Assembly: GCF_002101585.1 (NCBI RefSeq)
Contig: NZ_LQOT01000069.1
Coordinates: forward strand, 186,001 to 250,000
DNA from: Mycolicibacter engbaekii
GTDB taxonomy: Bacteria > Actinomycetota > Actinomycetes > Mycobacteriales > Mycobacteriaceae
Length of the DNA: 64,000 bases
Direction of reading: 5' to 3'
A model generated the notes under the pieces. That model searched no databases. It was given only the letters and a program-made list of their open reading frames with translations, and was not told the origin of the DNA. A program made the position numbers and the translations under genes. This document shows positions 1 to 7,484 of this stretch, in pieces (positions within the stretch are counted from its first letter, which is position 1; each line of letters opens with the position of its first letter).

Positions 1-302
1 CGGAACGGGGGGGTGCCCTCCTGGGGGGCTTCCCACTGCTCGTAGGTCGACAGGTACGGCCGCTCGTTGATCACCTTGCCGTCGCCGGGGATCTCCTTCA
101 CGTCGGCGCCGGTGCAGAACGCCCGACCGTTGCCGGTGACGACGATCATCCACACCGTGTCGTCGTTCTCGGCCCGGTCATAGGCGGTTCGAAGTTCGGT
201 GATCATGTGCGGGCTCAGCGCATTGAGCGCGTCCGGACGGTTCAGGGTGATCGTGGCGGTGTGCCCGCGCACCTCGTAGGTGATGGTGTCGAACGTCGGC
301 AT
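1..302 (-). CDS. Enoyl-CoA hydratase/isomerase family protein (N-terminal part, runs off the window)
   Basis: Crotonase-fold protein acting on acyl-CoA thioesters. The reading frame begins with an ATG on the minus strand at 302-300 and stays open to base 1, giving about 100 residues. The N-terminal beta strands end in TLNRPDALNAL, and the oxyanion-hole segment AFCTGADV is at about residues 61-68; both are typical of the family. The catalytic acidic residues lie beyond the window edge, so hydratase, isomerase or hydrolase activity cannot be separated. It sits 17 bases downstream of another crotonase gene on the same strand, so the two probably form one transcript from the promoter near 1160-1227. 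Confidence 0.85.
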   Translation of the reverse strand, partial: MPTFDTITYEVRGHTATITLNRPDALNALSPHMITELRTAYDRAENDDTVWMIVVTGNGRAFCTGADVKEIPGDGKVINERPYLSTYEQWEAPQEGTPPF

Positions 303-319
303 GGCCGATCCCTTTCCTC

Positions 320-1159
320 TCAGCGGCCGGTGAAGTCCGGCGGGCGCCGCTGCGAGAACGCGGCCAACCCTTCTTTGAAATCTCCCGTACGGCAGCTGAG
401 TTCGAGATTGAACAGCTCCTGGGTCATGGCTTGCGGCAGGGTCGCATGCTGTGCGTAATGCAGTGCCTGTTTGGCCAGTCCGATCGCCGCTGTGGGTCCG
501 TTCACCAGGGCCGCCAACAGTTCCTCGGCCGCGGAGTCCAGTTCTGCCGGTGCCACCGCCCGGTGGATCAGGCCCCACTGTTCGGCGTGGACGCCGCTGA
601 CCTTCTCGCCGAGCAACAGCATGCGCCGGGCCCGGGCAACCCCGACCAGGCGCGGCAGCAGCCAGGTCGCGCCGGAGTCGGGGCTGAAGCCGCGGGCCAG
701 AAACGGTTCCCAGAACACCGCGTCGTCGGCGGCCATGGTGAAGTCGGCGGCCAGGGCAAGGTTGCAGCCCAGGCCCACCGCCCAGCCCCGGACGGTGCAC
801 ACCACCGGCAGCTGGATGGTGGACAGGAGTTCGATCACCCGGTGCCCGGCGTGCGGGATACGGCGGACCAGGTCACCGGTGCGGGGCCGCCGGTCGCCGG
901 CGTTGGTGGACACCCAGTCGGAACCCGCGCAGAAGTGATCGCCGGCGCCCCGGATGTGGACGGCGCGCAGGGTGTCGTCGCTGGCCGCCGCGGTGAGAGC
1001 GGTGATCAGCGCGGCGGTCATCGACGGGCTCAGCGAGTTGCGGCGATCCGGGCGGGTCAGGGTGAGCCGGAGCAACGCGCCGTCACGCAGCGTCGTCACC
1101 GAGCCGTCGGGGTCGGAACCGGGCCCGGAATCGGGGGAGTCAGCCACGGTGGTGTCCAC
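320..1159 (-). CDS. Enoyl-CoA hydratase/isomerase family protein with atypical active site
   Basis: 279-residue crotonase-superfamily protein, probably transforming an acyl-CoA intermediate of the surrounding pathway. The oxyanion-hole motif HFCAGSD is at about residues 75-81. The segment that normally carries the first catalytic glutamate reads GLGCNLAL (129-136), with Asn in place of Glu. The second region reads FLARGFSPDSG rather than the usual PE motif, so both hydratase glutamates appear replaced. An acidic residue in SPDSG may take over, as in some isomerase-like subgroups (inference). The first 25 residues are Asp/Gly/Pro-rich and look disordered. It is the first gene leftwards from a divergent promoter shared with the thioesterase gene at 1228. 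Confidence 0.85.
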   Translation of the reverse strand: MDTTVADSPDSGPGSDPDGSVTTLRDGALLRLTLTRPDRRNSLSPSMTAALITALTAAASDDTLRAVHIRGAGDHFCAGSDWVSTNAGDRRPRTGDLVRRIPHAGHRVIELLSTIQLPVVCTVRGWAVGLGCNLALAADFTMAADDAVFWEPFLARGFSPDSGATWLLPRLVGVARARRMLLLGEKVSGVHAEQWGLIHRAVAPAELDSAAEELLAALVNGPTAAIGLAKQALHYAQHATLPQAMTQELFNLELSCRTGDFKEGLAAFSQRRPPDFTGR

Positions 1160-1170
1160 CTTTCAACGCT

Positions 1171-1191
1171 ATATCGTGATAGCTACAGTAG
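1171..1191. promoter_or_regulatory. Candidate operator of the island-wide TetR regulon (divergent promoter)
   Basis: Left half ATATCGTGA, spacer TAG, right half CTACAGTAG; about 13 of 18 half-site positions agree with TTACYGTAA/TTACRGTAA. It lies between the divergent genes at 1159 and 1228. A second symmetry overlaps it: ATAGC and GCTAT flank TACAGTAG, with ATCGT/ACGAT outside. A weaker member of the motif family. Confidence 0.4.
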
Positions 1192-1227
1192 GCTATACGA
1201 TTGGCGCGATTCGGTGGAGGAAGGCCT

Positions 1228-1902
1228 ATGGCGGATGGTTCGGGGAGTTCGGTGGTTTCGGCTGGTGACGCGGCGCGTTTCGGCGAACTGCCGCTGCCGC
1301 AGACCGTCGCGGCGGCCACGGCCATGCGGCGGCTGACCGGCCTGCTGCTGGCCGCCGAGCATCCGCACCCGGCCGTCGACGAGATGCTGACCCGGTTCGC
1401 CGACTGGGAACGGCAACTGGCCGACGTCGCCCCGGTGGCGGCGATGCCGCGTCTGGAGTCCGAGGACTCCGGGCGGGTCTATCTGGAACACGCCTTCGAC
1501 GTCGGCGCGTTCAACCCCTGCTTCCCGGAATACCGATTCGAGCATCTCGACGCCGAGAAAGCCTCGGGCACCGTTACTTTCGATCTGCCGTATGAAGGCC
1601 CGCCGGGGCTGGTGCACGGCGGATTCCTCGGGGTCTTCTTCGACTGCGTGACCCAGCACCAGAGCTGTGCGGCCGGTTCGGCCGGCCGCACCCGCTCCCT
1701 GCTGGTGACCTACCGGCGTCCCACGCCCATCCTCACCGAACTGCACTTCGACATCTCGCGAAGCGAGGGCGCACGCGGCATCACCTCCACGGCGCGTTTG
1801 AGCCATCGGGGCGAGCTGCTGTGCACCGGCGAGGTCAATACCGTCGCGGCGCCGCCGAACAAGTTGAGCGCCATTCGATTCGGCCGGCGACAGCCGGGTT
1901 AG
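1228..1902 (+). CDS. PaaI-like hotdog-fold acyl-CoA thioesterase
   Basis: 224-residue protein whose C-terminal half has the hotdog thioesterase layout. The segment GLVHGGFLGVFFDC (about 127-140) carries the HGG turn and the helix that packs in the hotdog core. Later strands follow LLVTYRRPTPILTEL. It probably hydrolyses or holds a CoA thioester in the cytosol. The N-terminal 80 residues are not conserved hotdog sequence. I chose the ATG at 1228 because GGAGGAAGG stands 3-11 bases before it; an upstream start at 1201 has no such site. It is followed after 11 bases by a crotonase gene, so the two are co-transcribed. Confidence 0.75.
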   Translation: MADGSGSSVVSAGDAARFGELPLPQTVAAATAMRRLTGLLLAAEHPHPAVDEMLTRFADWERQLADVAPVAAMPRLESEDSGRVYLEHAFDVGAFNPCFPEYRFEHLDAEKASGTVTFDLPYEGPPGLVHGGFLGVFFDCVTQHQSCAAGSAGRTRSLLVTYRRPTPILTELHFDISRSEGARGITSTARLSHRGELLCTGEVNTVAAPPNKLSAIRFGRRQPG

Positions 1903-1913
1903 GAGTCCTGCAG

Positions 1914-2801
1914 ATGAGCCCCACCGGCAGCACCGACGGCCGCGTGCTCTTCGATCTCGATCCCGACGGTCGGATCGCCACCATCACGCTGAACAATCCC
2001 GGGCAGCGCAACTCCTACGACGCGGCGATGCGCGACGCGGTCGCCCGCTACCTGGACCGGGTGGCCGAGGACGACGACGTGGTGGTGGTGTTGCTGCGCG
2101 GCGCCGAGGGGGTGTTCAGCACCGGCGCGGACATGAACAACGCCTACGGCTGGTACGGCGAACGGGACGGGAAACCGCAGCCGGCGGCCAAGAGCCGCCC
2201 GAGTCAGCGTCGTCGGCTCACCGTGGACCGCAAATCCTTCGGGTTCTACCACAACCTGATGGGCTTCCCGAAGGTCACCGTCGGCGAGATCAGCGGGTAC
2301 GCGCTCGGCGGCGGCTTCGAGATGGCCCTGATGACCGATATCTCGGTGATCGCCCGTGATACCCGGATCGGCATGCCCGCGACGCGCTTCCTGGGGCCGG
2401 CGCTGGGCAGCCTGCACATGTTCTTCCACCGGCTCGGGCCGGTACTGGCGCGACGCCTGCTGCTGACCGGGGACATCATCGACGCCGGCGCAGTCGAGCA
2501 CTTGGGGGTCTTCACCGAGACCTGCGATCCCGCGGCGGTCGGCGCGCGGGCCCGGTACTGGGCGGCCAAGGCGGCCAAGATGCCCGCCGACGGTGTGGTG
2601 ATCGCCAAGGAGGCCTTCCGGCTGGTGGAACAGAGCCAGGCCTATCAGGGCGAAGAGGTGGCCAGTTACCTGTTCCACGCCTACGGCACCAACCTGCAGT
2701 TCGGGCCGGGGGAGTTCAACTTCGTCAAGACTCGGGCACAGTACGGCACCAAGGAGGCGTTCCGGCTGCGCGACGAACACTTCCACGTCCCGGAGCCGTG
2801 A
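1914..2801 (+). CDS. Enoyl-CoA hydratase/isomerase family protein, large insert variant
   Basis: 295-residue crotonase-fold protein. VFSTGADM (about 67-74) forms the oxyanion hole, and GGGFEMAL (132-139) keeps the first catalytic glutamate. The second catalytic position reads IGMPATR (152-158), with Ala where hydratases have Glu. A basic insert of about 40 residues (75-115, including KSRPSQRRR) separates the first oxyanion strand from the next helix. With one glutamate left it may be an isomerase, a hydrolase or a hydratase of an unusual substrate (inference). The start at 1914 follows AGGAG at 1901-1905 and the stop of the thioesterase gene 11 bases upstream. Confidence 0.82.
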   Translation: MSPTGSTDGRVLFDLDPDGRIATITLNNPGQRNSYDAAMRDAVARYLDRVAEDDDVVVVLLRGAEGVFSTGADMNNAYGWYGERDGKPQPAAKSRPSQRRRLTVDRKSFGFYHNLMGFPKVTVGEISGYALGGGFEMALMTDISVIARDTRIGMPATRFLGPALGSLHMFFHRLGPVLARRLLLTGDIIDAGAVEHLGVFTETCDPAAVGARARYWAAKAAKMPADGVVIAKEAFRLVEQSQAYQGEEVASYLFHAYGTNLQFGPGEFNFVKTRAQYGTKEAFRLRDEHFHVPEP

Positions 2802-2850
2802 GACAACCAGATATCTTTACAAAAACAACGATTAATGTAAGGTCGGAAAA
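2802..2850 (+). promoter_or_regulatory. AT-rich promoter region of the thiolase gene
   Basis: This 49-base gap is far poorer in GC than its surroundings and holds TTTACAAAAACAACG and TTAATGTAAGG just before the GTG start at 2851. One half-site-like TTAATGTAA (2832-2840) resembles the island operator, but the partner half is absent. It probably contains the thiolase promoter; no confident -35/-10 pair was assigned. Confidence 0.35.
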
Positions 2851-4026
2851 GTGCCCACACCTGTCATCGTCGGCGCCGTTCGCACGGCAATCGGACGTTC
2901 ATTCAAGGGAACCCTGGTCAACACACCGCCGGAGACGCTGATCACCACGGTTTTGCCCGAGGTCGTTCGCCGGGCCGGCATCGAGCCCAGTGAGATCGAC
3001 GACATCATCTTCGCCGAATCGCACTACGGCGGCGGCGATCTCGCTCGCTACGCGGCAGCTGCGTGCGGCATGGAATCGGTGCCCGGCCAGTCGGTCAACC
3101 GGCACTGTGCGGGCAGCCTGACCGCGATCGGCAACGCCGCGGCGCAGATCGGCTCCGGTATGGAGCGGGTACTGATCGCCGGCGGCGTGCAGTCGCTGTC
3201 GATGACGCCGCTGACCAAGTGGCGGGTGCCCGGCCCGGAGGTGACCTTCGTCGAGCCCTGGATGCCGCCGACGCACCCGGAGACCCCGGATGCGCCCACC
3301 CGGGACATGTCGATCACGGTGGGCTGGAACACCGCACAGGCCGCGGGCATCACCCGTGAGGAGATGGACGCCTGGGCCGCGCGGTCGCATCAGCGGGCCA
3401 TCGACGCGATCGACGCCGGAAAGTTCGTCGACGAGATCATCCCGTTGAAGGTCGAACTGCCCGACGGTTCGGTCACCGAGTTCAAAGTCGACGAGTTCCC
3501 GCGGCGCGGGACCACCGCCGAGACGCTGGCGGGCCTGAAGGTGCTGCACCCGGAGATCGAGGGCTTCTCGATCACCGCCGGCAACAGCAGCGGCACCAAC
3601 GACGCCGCGGCCGCCGTGGCGATCGTCGACTCCGACTACGCCCGCGACAAGGGGCTGACCGTGATGGGCACGGTCAAGGCCTGGGCTTCGGTCGGCGTCG
3701 CGCCGCGCGACACCGGCCTCGGCGGCGTCAAGGTGATCGGCAAGGTGCTCGAGCGTGCCGGGCTGTCGGTCGGTGACGTCGCACTGTGGGAGATCAACGA
3801 GGCCTTCGCCTCGGTGCCGATCGCGGCGTGCAAGGAGTACGGCATCGACGAGGAGCGGGTGAACTTCTCCGGCAGCGGCTGCAGCCTCGGCCACCCGATC
3901 GCAGCTTCCGGCGCCCGGATGGTCACCACCTTGCTCTACGAGCTCAAGCGGCGCGGCGGCGGCATCGGAGTGGCCGCGATGTGCGCCGGCGGCGGCCAGG
4001 GCGGCGCCGTGGTGATCGAGGTCTAA
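2851..4026 (+). CDS. Acetyl-CoA acyltransferase (degradative thiolase)
   Basis: 391-residue thiolase catalysing CoA-dependent cleavage of a 3-ketoacyl-CoA, the last step of a beta-oxidation cycle. All catalytic parts are present: nucleophilic Cys86 in NRHCAGSL, His348 in GCSLGHPIAASGARM, and the acid/base Cys378 in MCAGGGQGG. Length and motif order match FadA-type degradative enzymes. Translation starts at a GTG followed by PTPVIVGAVRTAIGR, the usual N-terminal strand of the family. It is convergent with the TetR gene, with 6 bases between the stops. It is the only complete canonical thiolase in the island and so is probably its main thiolytic enzyme. Confidence 0.93.
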   Translation: MPTPVIVGAVRTAIGRSFKGTLVNTPPETLITTVLPEVVRRAGIEPSEIDDIIFAESHYGGGDLARYAAAACGMESVPGQSVNRHCAGSLTAIGNAAAQIGSGMERVLIAGGVQSLSMTPLTKWRVPGPEVTFVEPWMPPTHPETPDAPTRDMSITVGWNTAQAAGITREEMDAWAARSHQRAIDAIDAGKFVDEIIPLKVELPDGSVTEFKVDEFPRRGTTAETLAGLKVLHPEIEGFSITAGNSSGTNDAAAAVAIVDSDYARDKGLTVMGTVKAWASVGVAPRDTGLGGVKVIGKVLERAGLSVGDVALWEINEAFASVPIAACKEYGIDEERVNFSGSGCSLGHPIAASGARMVTTLLYELKRRGGGIGVAAMCAGGGQGGAVVIEV

Positions 4027-4032
4027 GGGTCG

Positions 4033-4788
4033 CTAACGCGACTTCGACGACGAAGCCGGCGCCGCGCGACGCCGCGCCGGCTTGTTGTTCTCCTCGATCA
4101 GCCGTTCGGCGTGGTCCAGGATGCAGTTGAGCCCATATTCGAAATTGGCGTCGTCGGCCGCACCGATCCGATGCCCCTGGCGGGTGCTCTCCGCCAGCAG
4201 CGGCGTGACGGTCGGGTCGATGACCAGCGCCTCTTCGAAATCGGACGGCCCCTCGGCGTCTGATGCCCGGTTCTTCTCGTAGAGCCGGCGCAGCACCACC
4301 GAACCGCGGATGTGCACCGAGACCGCGGAGTAGGTGTCAAAGGCATCCTGGGGAGACAGTCCGGCCTCGACCAGGCTGGCGATCGCCCGTTCGACCTCCT
4401 GCACGCCGATCTGCGCGGCGCGTGGACTCAGCGCCGCCCGGATCAGGATGAGGTCGCACAGGATGGGGCTGCCCAGAAACGTCGAGCGCATGCTGTGTGC
4501 GTGATTGCTCAAGGTCTGCCGCCAGTCCTTGGCCTCCACGTAGGGCGTGGCGAACACGTACTGCTTCAGGGCGCGGGTGGTCATCGCGTTGAGCAGGTCG
4601 TCCTTCTTGCGGAAGTACCAGTAGATGCTGGTCACCCCGACGCCGAGGTGTTTGCCGAGCACCGGCATGCTCAGGTTGTCGACACCGATCTGTTCGGCGA
4701 GTTCGAACGCGCCGTCGATGATGTCGTCGGGATTGATCGATCCGCGTTCGCGCCGTTGCCGTTTCTCGGCGACTGGCTGCTTTGCCAC
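4033..4788 (-). CDS. TetR family transcriptional regulator, candidate master regulator of the island
   Basis: 251-residue regulator. Residues 18-73 form a TetR DNA-binding domain: helix IIDGAFELAEQIG, then LSMPVLGKHLGVGVTSIYWYF as the helix-turn-helix, then RKKDDLLNAM. The rest is helical ligand-binding domain with no recognised subfamily signature. The C-terminal tail is Arg/Ala/Ser/Lys-rich (PARRRAAPASSSKSR). It is divergent from the crotonase-SDR pair starting at 4943, and a strong copy of the TTACYGTAA palindrome lies between them, as expected for autoregulation. Because the same palindrome recurs through the island, this is my best candidate for the regulator. The ligand is unknown; acyl-CoA ligands are common in such regulators (inference). 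Confidence 0.9.
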   Translation of the reverse strand: MAKQPVAEKRQRRERGSINPDDIIDGAFELAEQIGVDNLSMPVLGKHLGVGVTSIYWYFRKKDDLLNAMTTRALKQYVFATPYVEAKDWRQTLSNHAHSMRSTFLGSPILCDLILIRAALSPRAAQIGVQEVERAIASLVEAGLSPQDAFDTYSAVSVHIRGSVVLRRLYEKNRASDAEGPSDFEEALVIDPTVTPLLAESTRQGHRIGAADDANFEYGLNCILDHAERLIEENNKPARRRAAPASSSKSR

Positions 4789-4879
4789 TGCGGATACCTC
4801 CAGTTCTGGTCGATACGGCCGGATTCTTCGCCGTTAAACCTACCGGTATCCGGCGCCGACACCGGTCATTGAGCTTCTC

Positions 4880-4912
4880 TTACCGTAAAGCATATGGTAA
4901 GCATTTTGGTAA
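4880..4912. promoter_or_regulatory. TetR-type operator with three phased half-sites
   Basis: TTACCGTAA (4880-4888), spacer AGC, ATATGGTAA (4892-4900) gives about 16 of 18 matches to the island consensus. A third half TTTTGGTAA follows at 4904-4912, so half-sites repeat every 12 bases. The cluster lies 92 bases before the TetR start and 31-63 bases before the divergent crotonase start, suiting control of both promoters. Confidence 0.65.
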
Positions 4913-4942
4913 TACCTTGTCGCAACACCTGAAGGGTGACCC

Positions 4943-5704
4943 GTGTCTGAAGCGGTACTTCGCGAGCGTCGTGGACGCATCCTCGTTATCACGATCAACC
5001 GGCCCGAGGCCCGAAACGCGGCCAACAAGGCCGTCGCCGAAGGCCTGGCCGCCGCCTGTGACGAGCTCGACGACACCCCGGAGTTGTCGGTCGGCGTGCT
5101 GACCGGAGCTGGGGGCAACTTCTGCGCGGGCATGGACCTCAAGGCGTTCGCCGCCGGAGAGCTGGCGTACGTCCCGGGCCGCGGGCTCGGATTCACCGAG
5201 CGCCCGCCGCGCAAGCCGCTCATCTCCGCCGTCGAAGGCCACGCGGTGGCCGGCGGGACCGAGCTGGTGCTGGCCACCGACCTGGTGGTGGCCGCCAAAG
5301 GGGCGAAATTCGGCATCCCGGAGGTCAAGCGGGGACTGGTGGCCGCCGGCGGCGGCCTGCTGCGGCTTCCGCACCGCATCCCGTATCAGAAGGCACTCGA
5401 ATTGGCGCTGACGGGTGAGAGTTTCACCGCCGAGCAGGGCGCGCAGTGGGGTTTCGTCAACGTGCTCGCCGAACCGGGTGCGGCGCTGGACGAAGCCATC
5501 GGGCTCGCCGAGCGGATCACCGCCAACGGTCCGCTGGCCGTCGCGGTGACCAAGGAGATCATGGTGAAATCCGCCGGCTGGAGCCAGGACGAGATCTGGC
5601 AGAAGCAGAACGAACTGATCGCGCCGGTGTTCACCTCGCACGACGCCAAGGAGGGCGCGATCGCGTTCGCCGAGAAGCGCGCCCCGAACTGGACCGGCGC
5701 CTGA
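4943..5704 (+). CDS. Enoyl-CoA hydratase with complete catalytic pair
   Basis: 253-residue crotonase hydrating 2-enoyl-CoA to 3-hydroxyacyl-CoA. FCAGMDL (60-66) is the oxyanion hole. GGTEL supplies Glu107 and FGIPEV supplies Glu127, so both catalytic glutamates are kept, unlike other complete crotonases in this window. The C-terminal FAEKRAPNWTG is the usual trimerisation end. Start is a GTG at 4943 with AAGGGTG just upstream. It is the first gene of a two-gene unit with the SDR at 5721, under the phased operator cluster at 4880-4912. Confidence 0.88.
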   Translation: MSEAVLRERRGRILVITINRPEARNAANKAVAEGLAAACDELDDTPELSVGVLTGAGGNFCAGMDLKAFAAGELAYVPGRGLGFTERPPRKPLISAVEGHAVAGGTELVLATDLVVAAKGAKFGIPEVKRGLVAAGGGLLRLPHRIPYQKALELALTGESFTAEQGAQWGFVNVLAEPGAALDEAIGLAERITANGPLAVAVTKEIMVKSAGWSQDEIWQKQNELIAPVFTSHDAKEGAIAFAEKRAPNWTGA

Positions 5705-5720
5705 GTCCTGGCGCGTAGCC

Positions 5721-6518
5721 GTGGATCTGGGCTTGCGTGACGCCCGCGCCGTCGTCGTCGGCGGCGGACGGGGGATGGGACTGGCCACCGCCCGTTGTCT
5801 GGCCGACGACGGGGCCCGGGTCGCGATCATCGGGCGCACGGCCGCAGTCCTGGAGCGTGCCTGCGAGGACCTGCGCGGGCGCGGCAGTCCGGAGGCCGTC
5901 GCCGTGGTCGCCGACGCCTGCGACGAGCAGCGGGTGCACGAGGCGTTCGCCGAACTCGGGGACCGTTGGGGTGGCGAACTCAACATTCTGGTCAACGCCA
6001 CCGGCCCCGACGTGCAGGGCACCTTCGACGAGCTGACCGACGAACAGTGGCGCCGGGCCATCGACCAGGGCGCGATGGGCCTGGTGCACGCGGTCCGGGC
6101 GGCGCTGCCGCTGCTGCGCAAGGCCGAATGGGGCCGGATCGTCAACTTCTCGGCCCAGTCGACGCAGCGGCAGAGCACCGTCCTGGTCGCCTACACCGCG
6201 GCCAAGGCCATGGTGAACAGCGTCTCCAAGAACCTGGCATTGCTGCTGGCGCCCGAGGAGATCCTGGTCAACGTCGTCTCGCCCGGCAGTGTCGCCTCCG
6301 AGGGGCTGGTCGGGTGGGCCCGTTCGGTCGGGGTGGACGGAGATGACCCCTACCGGTTGATGGCGGCGATCACCGAGCACTTCGGGCACCCGGCGCAACT
6401 GCCGCGGGCCGGGCTGCCCGACGAGGTGGGCGCGGTCGCGGCGTTTCTGGCCTCGCGTCGCAACGCCTACATGACCGGCGCCAACGTCAACGTCGACGGC
6501 GGCTCGGATTTCACCTGA
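5721..6518 (+). CDS. SDR family NAD(P)-dependent oxidoreductase
   Basis: 265-residue classical short-chain dehydrogenase. GGGRGMG (14-20) is the dinucleotide-binding turn, NATG (92-95) replaces the usual NNAG, and catalytic Tyr158 and Lys162 are in VAYTAAKAM with Ser about 14 residues before. The C-terminal GANVNVDGGSD matches the family. Following a hydratase gene by 16 bases, it could oxidise a 3-hydroxyacyl-CoA or another secondary alcohol of the pathway (inference). Start is GTG at 5721. Confidence 0.85.
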   Translation: MDLGLRDARAVVVGGGRGMGLATARCLADDGARVAIIGRTAAVLERACEDLRGRGSPEAVAVVADACDEQRVHEAFAELGDRWGGELNILVNATGPDVQGTFDELTDEQWRRAIDQGAMGLVHAVRAALPLLRKAEWGRIVNFSAQSTQRQSTVLVAYTAAKAMVNSVSKNLALLLAPEEILVNVVSPGSVASEGLVGWARSVGVDGDDPYRLMAAITEHFGHPAQLPRAGLPDEVGAVAAFLASRRNAYMTGANVNVDGGSDFT

Positions 6519-6592
6519 CTGTCGGGGCAAATACTTCTCTGACCTGCCTACATGTTGACTTTCTGGCGGTCTGCCGCAGGTTGCGGAATGCG

Positions 6593-6613
6593 CTACCGAA
6601 AGGTATACAGTAA
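6593..6613. promoter_or_regulatory. TetR-type operator before the six-gene catabolic operon
   Basis: CTACCGAAA, spacer GGT, ATACAGTAA: about 15 of 18 consensus positions. It sits 65 bases before the start of the crotonase gene that opens the operon 6679-13467, in a 160-base gap otherwise empty of genes. No confident -35/-10 pair was assigned. Confidence 0.6.
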
Positions 6614-6678
6614 GAACTGTTCCGGTAGGATTCCCCACCGGGAATCCGAGTCGATTCGGGGCGGAGGTTGCGGGGTCG

Positions 6679-7470
6679 ATGACCGCGGTGCTCTACGACG
6701 TGCGTGACGGCGTCGGGCTGATCACCTTCAACCGTCCGGAGCGGCTCAACTCCTGGGGGCCCGACATCGCCGCCGGCTGCTATGCGGCGATCGATCGCGC
6801 CGAGGCGGATCCTGCGGTGCGGGCGATCGTGCTGACCGGCACCGGGCGCGGGTTCTGCGCCGGAGCGGACCTGGGTGGTGGCGCCCAGACCGGCCCCGAC
6901 ACCGACGTCGCCGACACCGACGTGTCCGAACTGGTCGGGGACCGCCCGCCGCATTTCCTGACTGAGTTGCGCAAACCCGTGATCGCCGCCGTCAACGGTT
7001 CCTGTGTCGGGATCGGCCTGACCCACGCGCTGATGTGCGATGTGCGATTTGCCGCGGCCGGCGCCAAGTTCGCCACCGCGTTCACCCGCCGCGGACTGGT
7101 CGCCGAACACGGGATCACCTGGATGCTGCCGCGACTGGTCGGTATGGGCGCGGCGATGGATCTGCTGTTGTCCGGGCGGACCTTCCTCGCCGAGGAAGCC
7201 CGCGAACTCGGCCTGGTCAATCACGTCGTGGCACCCGAACAACTGCTGGAGCGCGCGATGGCCTACGCGCGCGACATCGCCGAGAACTGCTCCCCGGCCT
7301 CGCTGGCGGTGATCAAAGGTCAGGTCTACCGCGACGCGCTCGATGACGTCGCCGCGGTCAGCGCGCGTGCCGAAGCCCTGATGTACGAATCGCTGGCGCG
7401 ACCCGACCTGATCGAGGGAATCACCAGTTTCTTCGAGAAACGCCCGCCGAACTTCCCGCCCCTCACGTGA
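6679..7470 (+). CDS. Enoyl-CoA hydratase/isomerase family protein
   Basis: 263-residue crotonase-fold protein. FCAGADL (59-65) is the oxyanion-hole loop. The first catalytic glutamate site reads GIGLTHAL (111-118), with His replacing Glu. The next segment FTRRGLVAEHG lacks the canonical PE but carries a Glu as AEHG, a pattern shared with the 320-1159 protein (SPDSG). This points to a subgroup with a displaced catalytic acid (inference). ATG at 6679 follows GGAGG at 6663-6667. It opens a tight operon with amidohydrolase, CoA ligase, second amidohydrolase and an acyl-CoA dehydrogenase pair. Confidence 0.84.
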   Translation: MTAVLYDVRDGVGLITFNRPERLNSWGPDIAAGCYAAIDRAEADPAVRAIVLTGTGRGFCAGADLGGGAQTGPDTDVADTDVSELVGDRPPHFLTELRKPVIAAVNGSCVGIGLTHALMCDVRFAAAGAKFATAFTRRGLVAEHGITWMLPRLVGMGAAMDLLLSGRTFLAEEARELGLVNHVVAPEQLLERAMAYARDIAENCSPASLAVIKGQVYRDALDDVAAVSARAEALMYESLARPDLIEGITSFFEKRPPNFPPLT

Positions 7471-7484
7471 GAAAGGTTGAGCAC

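Noticed and set aside
2817..2840. TTTAC...GTAAGG before the thiolase gene as another TetR operator
   Set aside because: One half-site fits (TTAATGTAA), but the partner half matches at only about 3 of 9 positions and the spacing of the TTAC/GTAA ends is 3 bases too long.
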